A DNA stretch of 64,000 nucleotides from Sclerurus mexicanus (Eukaryota > Chordata > Aves > Passeriformes > Furnariidae). Each line of letters begins with the position of its first letter. Position 1 is the stretch's first letter. A program made the position numbers and the translations under genes. Shown here one piece after another: positions 36,561 through 49,079 of the stretch. A model generated the notes under the pieces. The model made no database searches. It was given only the letters and a program-made list of their open reading frames with translations, and had not been told where the DNA came from. The stretch spans positions 310,001-374,000 of the forward strand of contig VWZF01001789.1 in the NCBI GenBank assembly GCA_013396755.1, given 5' to 3'.

Positions 36561-36790
36561 CATCAAGAGGAGGGGGAGGGGGGTGGTGGAGAAGAGCTTC
36601 TATGCTCTCATCATGCTGTAATTAAAATCATTTATTCAAACTAGAGCTGCCAAGCATGGCTCGCTGACTCAGATGCTAATGCACAAGTCACCAAACCCAA
36701 TCTTGCTTACCCCTATTCATAATTTGAGTTCATGACGAAGGGCAAATCTCACAAATTGCTCAAATTTGTAACCTCTGAGACAGAGTAAAT
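36561..36790. promoter_or_regulatory. G-rich tract plus candidate conserved element
   Basis: G-runs of 2, 5, 6, 2 and 2 lie at 36569-36589 with single-base spacers (quadruplex potential). They are followed by a complex block with GTAATTAAAATCATTTATTC, a GCTGACTCAG core (36663-36672, the centre of a MAF recognition element and an AP-1 site) and ATGCTAATGCA (POU/homeodomain-like). The absence of a repeat match and the motif density suggest a regulatory element; conservation was not tested. Confidence 0.3.
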
Positions 36791-36880
36791 TCAAAATAAA
36801 TAAAATGCATTATAAAATAAAGTATTTCTGGTGTGAGACAGGATTTGAAGGGCTCAGAGAAGAGAAAAGAAAATAAAATT

Positions 36881-36970
36881 ATAATGTGTTGAATTGAAAA
36901 TTGTAGATTCTTTCAATAAGAAAAAGATAAAGAGAGAGAAGATGAAGAGGCCAAGGAGGAAAAGGAACTG
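36881..36970. repeat. Purine-rich low-complexity tract
   Basis: The plus strand is nearly all A and G from about 36914 to 36966 (AAGATAAAGAGAGAGAAGAT and similar). Such homopurine tracts can adopt triplex structure, but no function is indicated. Confidence 0.6.
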
Positions 36971-37081
36971 AACCCCAAGCAACCATTGGCGGCTTGTGGT
37001 AGAATACACAGAAGTGACAAGTTGTAATGGGAAGGCTGTAGTTCACAAAGAAGGCACAGGAAGTCTCTAAATCAGTGAAAC

Positions 37082-37107
37082 AGGAGCTCAAAATAGGAGC
37101 TCAAAAT
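37082..37107. repeat. Perfect 2 x 13-bp tandem duplication
   Basis: AGGAGCTCAAAAT is repeated exactly at 37082-37094 and 37095-37107. A likely recent slippage event. Confidence 0.9.
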
Positions 37108-37275
37108 GAGGTTAGACTGAGAAAAAATTGATAGCTGAACAGAAGGCTTGCAGTGTAAAGCCTAAAAGGAAAAGAAGAAAGCTGAATCAGGTGAGGAGAG
37201 AGATGATAAGACAGTTCTGATAAATTATCAGAAGAGTAACAGCGAAATATGAGAAAAATGATATAGATTCTTCAT

Positions 37276-37319
37276 CTTACTAAGAAATAATTGGTGACTT
37301 ACTAAGAAATAATTGGTGA
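37276..37319. repeat. Perfect 2 x 22-bp tandem duplication
   Basis: Units beginning CTTACTAAGAAATAATTGG occupy 37276-37297 and 37298-37319 without mismatch, about 170 bases after another perfect short duplication. Each can vary in copy number between individuals. Confidence 0.9.
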
Positions 37320-40300
37320 TTTTTAACAACATTCTAACAGCGGGTGGAAAGGGAAAAGAGGGATCAAGTTTAGCACTCCGCTACTAAGCCTGAGTGACTG
37401 GGAACATGCTAGAATTATCTCACAGTGATGAGGACTGGAGAGATGCAAAAGACAGAAAGCAAATTAAGGAATATTATGTTTCTACAAAGTTTTTGGGTTT
37501 TTTATGTATAAGAATAATTAATAAAACTTGGTATAAAGGCTTATTTTATCCTTGTGTACTCCATACCTGTCAAGCACAGACTACAACACAGCATAATAAC
37601 TGCACAGCACTATCTGCTCTCAATGAACAAGAGCAGGAATAATTCATTTTCAAGTCATGTATCACTCACAGCTGCCTGCTGTGATTGCAGAAGTCAAATT
37701 ACTCCATCCTACATTCACACTAAGCCAAATCTGTTTGGGAAGCGGGAAAAGAAAGTGGGTGTGTTAATAGCAGATAATTTCCTGAATAAATTTTTGAGGT
37801 CAAAATGGGAAGATTAATAGTTCTGCGTGGTATCTAGTACTACTAAATGTGCAGGGCAAATACTCTTGTAATACTTACTCAAAGCATAACACACAAGAGC
37901 TTAACTTTATCTTATTATAGTGTGCTATAACCTCTTGTAATTTTCTGTGTACTTTTTTGTGCTTTCTGATAACATGTCTCTAAGCAGGCATCTGAAAGGG
38001 TCTTATTCCTGAAAAAAATTGTGATGCAAGACACTATTACCAAAACTCAAAGAAAGGAGAATTTTAAAATTAGCCATTCATGCTATTTGACCAGTGCTCC
38101 CTGCTGTGCTATTCTCTGTTCTAGAGGCTACAGATCATGATCCAAAGACTAGGTAGGGTGCTTTTGCTGCCTTTCATTGTAAACAGAATTTGATAAAATA
38201 AAGGAAGTATTTGATTATTACTTTAGTTTTGAAGAAAATTAGTTGATGGTAAAATATTTTTTTTGTTTCTGGTCTGGTTAATGTTATAAAAATTAAAAAA
38301 GTGAGCTTTCTTTCCTGTTATAGACTGAGTAGTGTTTAAGCGCATGGGAGAATTATTCAGAAAAAAAGCTGAAGTTATGAATTTTTTTAATTCTAGCCTT
38401 TCAAAAAAAAATCAACTTCAGTAGTAGAGTCATGTTTTACTACAGACAAACTGAGTATTTTGTTGTTATGCTTGTCACCTTGAGGTTGGCAACAAATTTT
38501 TCGTTAGAATACTGTGGAAAATGTAGAAAACTTTCATATCTTAGTCCTCTCCCAGGATTTCTTTATAAAGGCTACTAAACTGCAGGTAGAACAACTGAAC
38601 TGAGTCCAGTGTGTGTTTTTTTCCCTGAAGGAATAGCTTAAAGAACATTGGTGCTGCTGCCTATTCAAAAGATCAATATCATAGTTCAGGTTCTGGACTT
38701 TATGGTATAACTTAACATCAGTACAAGGGCATAGGGAGTAGTTTGACCTGCAAGCAGAGCTTGCTTTAGGTTCTTCCCACTCAGTCATATGTGACAAAGC
38801 AGTTAGAAGGTGCCCTGCAAAAAATCTACTTGAGATCCAGCCCAGGTCCCAGTGACAGGGGTTTATCTTTAGTGTCATTATTTGAGTTATTTCGACAGAT
38901 CTTTCATCCTTTCACAGTGAGAGCTAGTGCTCTTTCTTTCTTGTGGGGCATTGTTATAATGGAGGCCTATCTCTCACGTCGATGAATCTTTCTGCCATCA
39001 AAGCATCAGGTCAGAGAGTAAGAGAATTGAAGAGAAAGTCCTCTGCAAAGTTGTTCAACTATTCTGTTGTGAGGGTACCACATTGTGAATGGCTACTGTT
39101 TACTGGCAATTTCACATGGAGGGTTCTGAGATTGCTAGTTACAGCAAAAGATGACTGTTTACAGGATGTTTTACTTCTTTGGTGGTATTACTTTGACTCT
39201 AGTTCCAGGGCTTGGAGGATTCTTTAGAGTCTTATCTGGTGAAACACTACAACAGCATTTCAGACACAGCTCAGTGTTTTAAAACTTGTATCTGTCTTTC
39301 CAAATATGTATTCAGAAGTACTCTACTGGGAGACTTATTGTACGAACAGTATGTGTAAGTAAAAGGATTTTTTTTCTGTAACATAACTTAAATGAGATTT
39401 AATTGAAAATATATATAAAAGTGTCTAAAACCCAGAATGAATCAATTGTGTCAATTATCAACCTGCAATAATACACTTTTTCTACTATTTTCAGTTTCAC
39501 TGAAATTTATTGCTATTGCTTATTTATATTGCTCAACCACTACTGTGCTATACTGCCAATCAAATATAAAGTATCACAAAAATATCTCTGAAGGTTATGA
39601 GTGCTTTCACCTAAATATCTGTTTTGAGCTTAGAAAGAAGAAGGTAGTTTATAATGATAGAATGATCCAATATAAAAAAATGTCATTCAATTCCATCCTG
39701 CCAGGAATAAATAAATACAAGGAAGAAAAAGTTTCTCTTATGAGTATTAGGACAGGAAAGTTGAGAAAAAAAATAAATTAGAATAGAAAAGTTTAATAAG
39801 ATGTCAAGCGTAATAATTGAAATTCCATTTTCCACTGGATACACGTGTATGAAATAGCCAGTTGGTGTTGATTCTGTGATTACACTTACCAATATCATTT
39901 CATTGCAAACAGCATTTGGAATTCTAAAGCCATTAAAAAATGGTGCACATGATGCATTCCATTCCTGCTCAAATGGAATGATACATTTTATTCTTTTTCC
40001 CTCTAAAAAACACCTTAGTCCTACCCCTGTTGTATAAGAAAAAGTAATTTCATATATAGAACATATTATTGTATTTGGTTTTAAGTGCGTAGTTACACGG
40101 GCATGAGTTAATTCTACAATGTATTAGTTTAATATATCTTCTACCCTTTTTTCCCCAAAATATCTTAGTCTGTCTTCAATCAAGACAATGGGGCCCATGA
40201 AAAGTCATTTTTCGGTTATAGCTGATCAAGAGGAGTGGGATAAGAATGGAAGTGTCCCTTGCAGAGTACAACTTGAGCAGCTCAGATTTGTGTGTATGAG

Positions 40301-41135
40301 AAAGCCCCTGGCTCAAGTTGTTCAATTACACTCAACCATAATAGCAAGTCCCTGACACAGACGTGTTATTTCAGGTAGCCAGGACTTGAGACATAGAACA
40401 TAAGAGATTCAAATCAGAAGCTGCACCTGCAGTCTTACTGTCTCTCTAAGTAATAGTTTATTGTATCAGCAAAGGGCAGTTTCACTTAATGACAGAAAGC
40501 ATAATTTTGTACTTGACTTTATTTTAGTGTAGCTTAAACAGTAGCTTCAGCAGGACCTCAAGGAAGTGTTGAATGTAGAAGTAACAAAAGTCTGAGGCTT
40601 GTTGCACACCAAAAAGTTCTAAAAATATAACACATTTGTATCATAGAAAGAAAACTTTAGATTTTTCTAAGTTCTGGATTCTAATTCCTCCTAATTATGC
40701 CTCCTTCATCACTGAAGGTAAACTGTTTAATGTAAGTAAGACTATATGCTCTGACTGGAAGATTACCCTACTCCCTGCTTTCTCATAAGAATACTTACTT
40801 AACTAAGATACTTGCAAAATATGTCAATGGAAGCTGTAGTCTTGCCATCTGAATGGAACATAAATGTAACAGGAAATTAAAACTCTATTAGTCTTGATGG
40901 ACACCATCCTTGGCTTAATTTGATTTTATTTTTTTTCATGGAGCATTTTTTTCTTAGCATTCATGAGGAATATCATAAATTAAACTGGTGAATTATAGTC
41001 ATCTGTGTTTTCAGTATTCGGTAGTTTGAATGTCTAGAAAGGATAATTTGCAAAAATTAAAGGAGCATATTACTTTCCCCTTCATGTAATGGAGGGTAAT
41101 AAGTGTCTTTAGAAGCAAAAGTGAAGGTAACTGTA
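37320..41135. other. Non-coding stretch, no gene seen
   Basis: No recognised repeat or gene. Frames of 94-114 codons at 38534-38878 (minus), 38943-39227 (plus) and 39437-39781 (plus) match no known family. An 11-bp inverted repeat, ACAACTTGAGC/GCTCAAGTTGT, lies at 40268-40278 and 40311-40321. Confidence 0.5.
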
Positions 41136-41454
41136 TGCAGTGGGATGACCCTGACCAGATGCTAGGTGCCCACCAAAGCCACTCTATCACTGCCTTCCTC
41201 AGCTGCACAGGGGAGAGAAAAAGTCTAGTGGGTTGAGATACAGAGAGATCATTCACCAATTACTGTCATGGGCAAATCTTCTTGACTTGAGGAAAATTAG
41301 TTAAATTTATTAACAGTCAAGTCAGATTATGGTAGTGAGGTTATAAAATCAAAATTTTAAAAAAACCCTTCCCCGCACCCTTCTCTGCTTCCTGGGCTCA
41401 ACTTTATTACAGATTTTCTCTACCTCCTTCCCTACAGTGATACAAGAGGAGAGG
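41136..41454 (+). mobile_element. ERVL-type LTR remnant (second family)
   Basis: Begins TGCAGTGGGATGACCCTGAC and runs through AGGTGCCCACCAAAGCCACT, CTCAGCTGCACAGGGGAGAG, GATCATTCACCAATTACTGT, TTAGTTAAATTTATTAACAG and CTGGGCTCAACTTTATTACA, GATTTTCTCTACCTCC. In order these match another bird ERVL-type LTR, from memory: 'TGTGGCGGGTTGACCCTGG...AGGTGCCCACCAAAGCCGCT...GAGATCACTCACCAATTACCGTC'. Orientation is inferred from the TG start. A CR1 breaks it at about 41455; sequence after the CR1 (GTTCATCTACTTGCATCTCC and on) may be its continuation. No internal retroviral genes are present. Confidence 0.85.
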
Positions 41455-41548
41455 ATTCACAGAATCACAGAGTATGCCGAGTTAGAAGGGAACCACAAGG
41501 ATTGTTCAGTCCAACTCTCAGCCCTGCACAGGACCATGCCCAGGAGTC
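41455..41548 (-). mobile_element. CR1 LINE 3' end nested in the second ERVL LTR
   Basis: The plus strand reads TTCACAGAATCACAGAGTAT, GCCGAGTTAGAAGGGAACCA, CAAGGATTGTTCAGTCCAAC and GCCCTGCACAGGACCATGCC, the reverse complement of a CR1 3' end with the TCACAGAATCACAGA tail at the LTR junction. It is short (about 90 bases) and 5'-truncated, with no coding capacity. It inserted after the LTR. Confidence 0.88.
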
Positions 41549-41620
41549 ACACACGAAGACCATCTGGGAAAGTTCATCTACTTGCATCTCCTGTCCTGAT
41601 ACTCTCCTTTGGGAATTTCA
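41549..41620 (+). mobile_element. Possible continuation of the ERVL LTR past the CR1
   Basis: GTTCATCTACTTGCATCTCC and TGATACTCTCCTTTGG resemble the family segment 'cagttcatcacacgttgtctctgccgctccttcctcc' that follows in the LTR. The match is loose and the end is not defined. Confidence 0.35.
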
Positions 41621-43970
41621 TGTGAATCTTTAAGTAGGCATTGTATTGTTAGAGTTAATCCTAAACAGGATCTAGTTCAAAGCAGAATCTACCATAGAGA
41701 ACAAACAAGAATAACTCAGAACACTTAAGTTCCTCAGGTCTTTAATAGGTCTCAGCCAAAAACTGCCCATCCAGGGGGTACAAAATATGGAGATATTGAG
41801 TATATTTCCAAGCGGTTTTCTAGCTAAATTACACCGCTCATTACCAGCTAAAATAATGCAATAGAATAACTATCATACATGCCAAACAATATAATTTAGG
41901 TAATTAGGTACAATCTATTGCAGGAATTAACAGTTCTGTAGTGTCCTCTACTTTCTTTGACCATTCAGAGGAAGGAAGTATGATGGAAGCTGCATGACAT
42001 GCACATAGTAGGGGAAAAAACTTGTTGCTATCATACAAGAGTCACTGTACTAATTATGCATCAACTGACTAAGGGGATGCTTATGACATGGAAGGAAACT
42101 TTGAAATTCCCTGTTAAGATTAGAAATAACTGTATGAGACAGGCATTAGCACTTTATGAGAGTGTGTGCAAACTGAGAAAAATTATAAGAATGTGCTCAT
42201 GTGTTTGTAACATAATATATAAAAAAATTTGTCTTAATAATTTAAATACAGAGAAAAAAAGAGTGAAACCTATGATCTAACTTTTCAACTTGAAATTAAA
42301 AGAAGCTAAACAGAAAACTACTTTTCTTAGTTGTAAATAATTGAATGTAAGATAGTTTTCCAAAAGCTAAGCTAGCTGCGAGATCTTCGTAAAAACATGG
42401 AAAATTATAACATCTTATTTGAAAAATATTTTGTATTTTCAACACCAAAGCTTTCCAGTTAATAGTTTTCTTTTTCAGATTTTTGCCCTCCAGGCTACTT
42501 GCACAGGCCTGGGTTCTGCAAGGTAACTTAACTGCAGAGAGCACCTCAATGAATCAGGTGCCTAAGAAGAGGTATGAACTGCATTAATAACTGTTTCAGA
42601 ACATGCCACCACTTCAAAGTACAGGCAACTTTGCTTCCCCTCCCACACCAGATGACATATCACAAAGCAAAATTGAAAAGCACTATTGATGAAAGCACCA
42701 TTTTATATCTCTATGATTCTTTTTCCCATTAATTTACTTTTATTCCTGGGGGACAACTGCCTAGATCACAGTCCTCCCTAGGAACAGTGCTGTCATGACT
42801 TCAAAAGTAGTCAGGAAGCTTTGAACTTTAGAAACAGTTATTTCCTTCTTAGGAGACCATGAACAGAGATTAAAGAAATAAGAAATTATTAGAATCTATA
42901 GTGCTTATTACTGTCTTAGAGAAAAAAAAATTAAAATATGGAATTCAGCAGAAAAACCAAGTTGATCTACATACCCACACACTGAACAATGAAATTTTAA
43001 TTACATGTACACAAACACATCCACAGTGTTATGGTTCAACGTTTCCTCCATCTTCTTTCTGCTCTGTGTGACAAAACTCATCAGGAAGGGAAAAAAAATC
43101 ACCATCTACCACAGTAGTTAATCTCTTCTTAAATTCTTCACTTATTCTTTTCTGTCTTGGAGACTTGCCAGTACATTTGAACTTTAGCAAAAGCTACGGC
43201 AAAGCGATGTGTTTGTCAAAGCAATGCTATTTCTGCAGAATGCCTGTTCATCATGATTGGATATAATTGTCTTCACCAAATTTAGGTTTGCATTTCACAG
43301 TGACTTCTTCTTTATCTGTTTAGCTTGAGACTGGGATTCATTTAGTCTCATTTTGACTGTCTGAATGGTGAGTATCTATGCTAATCATTTAGATCTCTTG
43401 GAAGACAACAGAAGAAGATGAACATCTGCCAGGAAGTTGTTCAGGTGGTAAAGTAAGACCTTTCTCCATTGACTGAGGAAATCTAGTTAGGTCATTTATG
43501 GCTATCTTAGATTAGACAGTCTTTTTGGTAGCTAAAGTTAAGTGAGATATATTCCAATCTAAATATAGATTATGTCACTTTAAGCTACATTAAACAGTCT
43601 GTGTTTGGAAGTGCACGAGTCAGAAGCCACTACCTGTTTGACAAGTCCCATGGAGTATGTTTGAATCCAGTGGCACCATAAGGAGTTTTTTGCTTTGTCA
43701 AACATGAATCTATATTTACAAGTGCCATCATATCTACTGTTTTCCTTTGTGCTCAAGGGCACTTTGACCTTAATGCATGACTGACTCTATGAAACCCCAC
43801 ACCACCATCCCGTGATAGTCAGGATGAATGGCTTCATGAGCCATTTTTTTCAGATTTCCTAGGGAAAACTAAAAGGGAGATTTTGTGGTTAATTTCACTG
43901 TCCTGTATTCAGTCCTATTTGTACTGCTGAACCAAGTATAAACAAAAAATGCAGCTACAATTGCAATTTA
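41621..43970. other. AT-rich non-coding stretch, no gene seen
   Basis: Only chance reading frames are present (for example 41999-42280 plus, 42296-42544 minus). No recognised element. Confidence 0.5.
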
Positions 43971-44150
43971 ATCATAGAATCATTTAGTTTGGAAAAGACT
44001 TTTAAGATCATCAGGTCCAACTGTTAACCCAGCACTGCAAAGCCCACCACTAAACCATATCCCTAAGCGCCACATTTACACATCTTTTAAATAACTCCAG
44101 GGATGGTGACTTAACCACTTTCCTGGGAAGTCCATTCCAATGCTTGATCA
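43971..44150 (-). mobile_element. CR1 LINE 3' end
   Basis: The plus strand starts ATCATAGAATCATTTAGTTT and continues GGAAAAGACTTTTAAGATCA, TCAGGTCCAACTGTTAACCC, AGCACTGCAAAGCCCACCAC and AACTCCAGGGATGGTGACTT, then CTGGGAAGTCCATTCCAATG. This is the reverse complement of a bird CR1 3' end ('tcatagaatcatttaggttggaaaagacctttaagatcatcgagtccaac'). 5'-truncated, non-coding, moderately diverged. Confidence 0.95.
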
Positions 44151-45933
44151 TGCATGAAACTGCACTTGGTTTTTTGATAGTTTTCAACCTGTAAGGTATC
44201 CCAATTGCACAGGCAACATTATGTTCACTCTAAAGGAGACAGGACCATTTGCATAAATACATTTTAAGGTAGGCCAAATCCCAACACTTTTCATCATGGT
44301 TAGTGGTTCCATACTTCATTAAGATTGAAGGATTCAGTGAGACTCACAAGTAAGAAGCAGTCCATAAACTGTCATAAATTAAAGACTTGCTGCTTTTCCT
44401 TGAACGCTTAAAGATGCTTTTCCAACATAATTTTAGCCTTATCTGGCTAAATTTATAGATGCTTCACTTTGACACCAGCCAGACCTGGGAAAAGATCAAG
44501 ATAATCCACAGTTAGATTCAATGAAAGAGAAAGTGAAGCAAGTCGTTCTCAGAATGACATAGTAACAAGCCACTGGTATATTTATTTTTTTTCACTGCAT
44601 GTCTCCCACAGAGGCTTCAAGGGAATAAAAGCAGGACTGTGTGATACCTTACAAGGGACAGCCTCAGGACAGTGACCAATGCTTCAAGTGGGCTTTCCTT
44701 GTCATTTGAGAGAGAAAATAATATTCTTCAAGGATACCTACCTTTTCCTTCTCTTCCTCACCCACATCATTGCTTAGTCTTTTCATTCTGAAGGGGAAAC
44801 AGCTTTAAAGATTTTCTTTTCATTTGCACATGTTGATTGTCACCCACTGAAATGAAAGAAGTACCATGTCAAGCCAGATGTGTGAAATGACTAAATGTAG
44901 TAAAAGCAGAGTTCTCTGCCTCTGAAGCATTGGCTTTTGCACTGGAATTCCAGAGTGGCCTGTCCTTTTTGTTTGTCTGCCAGATGATATGGAGTTTAAT
45001 ACTTCTGTGCCTTGCTTTGCTCTTCTGGACAGTGCTCACATTCTTTGCAATGGCGTTGAGCTCCAAAGGGGATGCCTCCATTTGAGAAATGACACCTATG
45101 GTTTTATCTAAGATTACGCCTTAACTTCATTATCACAGTACTCACTTTCCTTATCAGATCTTGTTTCTCTCCAACATACAGTATTTGATCCTTGCACAAG
45201 GTAGTACACTGGAGAAATTATTCTCTTGTAAATTTGCTTTACATCTGCACTCAAGAGTTCTTCTGCCCAATTTAGCCCATTCCTGGTTCCCTTGAATCAG
45301 TACTGCTCTGGTATCAAACTTGAAGCAATGCACCAGGACAGCAACTTATTTTATGAGGAACCTCTTATCACACACAAACTTCATTTTGTTTTCCCTAGTA
45401 TAGGCAGCAGCTACAGTTTCTTATGAGCACATGAACCTGAAAGAATCTCCTGGACTTCTTCCAGGAAGCAAGGACATATCCAAAGAAAGCATTAAAGTTT
45501 ATAAAAATATGTGCATCATGCATTTCAGTTCTCAGGACATCCAAAGAGAAACCAGTCATTTGAGTTTATTTTTATCTAGTGCAGAGCCAAGTTTCTATCC
45601 ATGTAAGTCAATGGCAAGTTTCTATTGACTCCAGTGACACCAGGATTTTGCCTGTACAACTCAGAATTGAATCTGAAAGTCTTCCTTCCAGACAACAGAA
45701 GTGTAAAAATATTATTCAAATGTCCACTTACAAAAAGACAGAAATTACAGTGTTTACTTATTATGGAATTTCTTCTACACAAAGAGAAAGGAACCATTCC
45801 ATACTATTGAAAGCTTTTTCTTTCTACTAATGTGCAAATACATTTAGAAACATACATAAATTGCATTGTCTTCTGAAATAACATTGCTTGTCTGGAAAAA
45901 AATTTTGCAGTCTTCAGTGATATATTTCAATAT
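44151..45933. other. Non-coding stretch, no gene seen
   Basis: No recognised element. Overlapping plus-strand frames at 45431-45830 and a minus-strand frame at 44869-45081 have no known similarity. Confidence 0.5.
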
Positions 45934-46420
45934 AGGATGGGTCAGGTTGGAAGGGACCACAGGGCCATCCTAGAGCATGTTCCATAGGATTGTGTCCAAA
46001 TGGTTCTTGAATATCTAAAGTGAAGGAGACTCCACAACCTCTCTGGGCAACCTGTTCCAGTGCATGTTCACCAACACAGTGAAGGAGTTCTTCCTCATAT
46101 TCAGATGGAACTTTATGTGCATTAGTTTCTGCCATTGCCTCTTGTCCTATTGCTTGGCCCTACTGAGAGAAGAGCCTGGCTCCATTCTCGCTACAGTCTT
46201 CCTTCAGATACTTCTTTACATTGCTGAGGTCCCCACTCAGTCATCTCTTCTCAAGGTTAACACGGACATCTCACTCAGCCTTTCTTCATAAGAGAGGTGC
46301 TCCAGTCCCTTAATCATCCTTGCAGCCCCCACTGAACTTGCTTCAAGAGCTGCATGTATCTCTTTTACTGAGGAGCCACCAACAGGTCACAGTACTCCAG
46401 ATGTGGCCTCCCTCTACCTT
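45934..46420 (-). mobile_element. CR1 LINE fragment with decayed ORF2 end
   Basis: The plus strand carries, in order, GGTTGGAAGGGACCACAGGG, TGAATATCTAAAGTGAAGG, GACTCCACAACCTCTCTGGG, CACAGTGAAGGAGTTCTTCC, CATTGCCTCTTGTCCTATTG, CTCAGCCTTTCTTCATAAG and CAGTACTCCAGATGTGGCCT, the reverse complement of the CR1 ORF2 end and 3' region. A minus-strand frame at 45914-46135 still encodes family-like residues (AETNAHKVPSEYEEELL, AQRGCGVSFTLDIQ) before its stop. Upstream ORF2 is broken by frameshifts, and the terminal microsatellite is absent or mutated. About 490 bases long, 5'-truncated and inactive. Confidence 0.95.
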
Positions 46421-49079
46421 AACTCACACTGGTATAATTATGATGTGAGAACAGTCACTTAGGTTTGAAACTCCCTATTTTTAACTGGGATGGAGGTAAT
46501 TATACAGAAGATGTACCTGATCCACTGTCTAAGACACAGCAGATAAAAAGAATCAAAAAGATATCACACACATTTTCTGATGATTAGACAGACAACAGAT
46601 TTTTCCAGGTCTCTTTGGACAGGACAACTAATTTTAATTGTGAAGATATACAGAGTTACCTTTTTCTAGATGATTGATAATTTCACTTCAGCTCCATCTG
46701 GAAAATGAGACAGAGGTTTCTGTGTATCTACAGTCCCTCTGTGTTGTATATTGATTTCTGCAGTGGCTATATTTAAGGATGAACCCTTCAAACTGCTGTC
46801 CTGTGGCATGCGTTCTACTGACACTTCTCTTATTACTACAAACAAACCTTTAAAATATTTCATAATCCTTTCTTCTTCAGTGAAGAGCAGGAAGTTAAAT
46901 TGTTTCTGAGAAAACCACTGTGTAGCCTGAGCTCTAAAGAATGTTAATAGGAGCCGAGCAAAGTAATCCTACCACTGGTGTCACCAGAGGCAGGATTTCA
47001 AACACAGAAAGGGAAATCAGGATGTTTACCTTACTAGAAACCATTAATCCCTTTTAGGATTTAATATTTAATTATGGAAAACTGTCAGTCAATGACTGGG
47101 TTCCCACTGCCTGGGGGGAATTCTGCCTGGCAAAACTCAATCAAAAGTTAAAGCTCTTGTCTTGCCCATGTGATTTCTGGGTTTGATTGTTGGTGTTTAT
47201 GAAACCATTGTTCAAAACTTCATGAATAATTTGAAACATATATTTTTTGCAGCAATAATCCTAGAAGCAAGAGTACCCAAATTTCTCTTGCAGTTCTCCA
47301 TGAAGCACGCCTGACTTTGTCAGAAGATGACACATAGACATAAAATTTACCAGCTTTGACTTTCCAGTTCCCCTTTATATCTGGAATGAGATTTCCATAT
47401 CCTCTAACCCAGAAGGGTGCTGCTACTGGGCTTGAGTTTTAAACTTGGAAATTCTGAATGAGCTTGACTATATCTTCTAGTTTCAGAGGCAGTGCTATCC
47501 TGCTTTATTCTTCTAGGTGAAGCTGTAGTCCCAGCCACTGAAGAAGCCTCTTCTAGCTTTGCTGACTACAGCCTTAGACAGTGTCAGTTTGACAAAGTGT
47601 CACCATTGTGCAGACATCTGAATTCTCCAAGCAATTCAAACCAAAGTTCCCTGGATGTAACTCTGCAGCCTGCTGTGAGAGGGAGAAACAGCACGGAATC
47701 CTCTTACTGTCTGTGGAGCAGAGCTGGCAGAGATCACTTGCTCACTTCCTAAGTAGCTATGAATAGATCCCCTTACACAAGGTGAGTGAAGTGGAAAGAC
47801 ATAGAGTAAACATTCTGGGAAAGATGTGCATATCAGACAAGGCTGAAACTTGTTTCCCAGTAGTCTTCTGAGAATGTACACTAAAAGTGTACTACAGGCA
47901 GTCCTACATCGGGGAGCTCTGAAACTTGTCCAGAAACAGTTTACAGCACCTGAACCCAAGGGGAGAGATGACAATGAGGACAAGCATCTCTGCACTGCAC
48001 AACGGTGGGCTGACTGACTGTACTATGCTAAAAATATGGATAAACCTGTAAAAAGTAAGACAGTGCTTCAAAATCACTTTTTTTAACCTGTAAAAAACTA
48101 GAATTGCCTGCAAAACACCAGAATCATTACAAAAGACTTTCTCTGTACAGGTACAGCAAATAACCTTCTGTGACATCCTGAATTAAGCAAAAAAAACGAA
48201 GGCTGGATTATAAAATTTAAGTGGTCTTCAATGAGGTCTTTGCATTAAAAAAAAAAAAAGTTACGAGGAAGATTTGATAGCACAAAAATCTGTACTCACT
48301 GTATGAAATGGAAAAAAAAATTGAATGGCCAGAATAATTTTAATATTGTACAAAAAAACCAACCCAAAAACCCAAGAAAAACTTGTCAATTTAGACCATC
48401 AGTTTGTCATCACAGGAGCAAGGGAATGGAAATCTTCAATGTGATGCACGTGCAAATATATCTGTGAATTCATTCATTGCTCTGTGAAGCTGAGGTGTAT
48501 ATCCTCAGTGGATATATTTTTCTATAAATTTTGGAAAGCAAAAAAAAGTTTGTCCTTTTTCCCTGTTTTTTCTTAGCTTTCAATTAAATATTTACTGAAA
48601 GGAGGATCTGAGAATCCAGTTCACTAATAGATTTTCTTTTCACTTATTTCAAAGTCATTTGAACTTTTTTGAGCAAAGACTTTAGCTCACCAGAAACTAG
48701 TCCACAAGAAATAATTTCATCTTCAGTAACACTGGTGTACTTCACTTGTTGAAGCATCTTATCATCTGCATATCTGTCCTCTTTACTTGTTGATATGCTT
48801 ATCATAAAAGTAATGATCCAAATTCAAATGTATTGAAGACACGTGGCTAGTAAGCACTTTGCTATAAGGTACACTGATTACATTTTCCTCATTTTAAGGA
48901 ACCATATATATTTTTTTTTACTAATTATTTCAGAGCTTGTAGGATAAAATGCAAAATACATGAAGACAGTGAAAGAGAATGTTATTTAAACTGAGGCTGA
49001 GTGGGAATGCAAATAATTTTACAAACGTGGTATACACAGGAGATCTTCCAATCAGAGCATGATCTGTTCAGGAAGGGTT
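46421..49079. other. Non-coding stretch, no gene seen
   Basis: No recognised repeat or coding similarity. Contains an A13 run at 48247-48259. A minus-strand 119-codon frame at 47636-47995 overlaps other frames and matches nothing known. Confidence 0.5.

Noticed and set aside
38534..39227. Frames of 114 (minus) and 94 (plus) codons in a locally richer stretch
   Set aside because: No family similarity, no splice context, and no repeat match.
41011..41259. Minus-strand 82-codon frame
   Set aside because: It lies mostly in the antisense of the second ERVL LTR.
47636..47995. Minus-strand 119-codon frame
   Set aside because: Overlapped by other frames on both strands with no similarity; likely chance.
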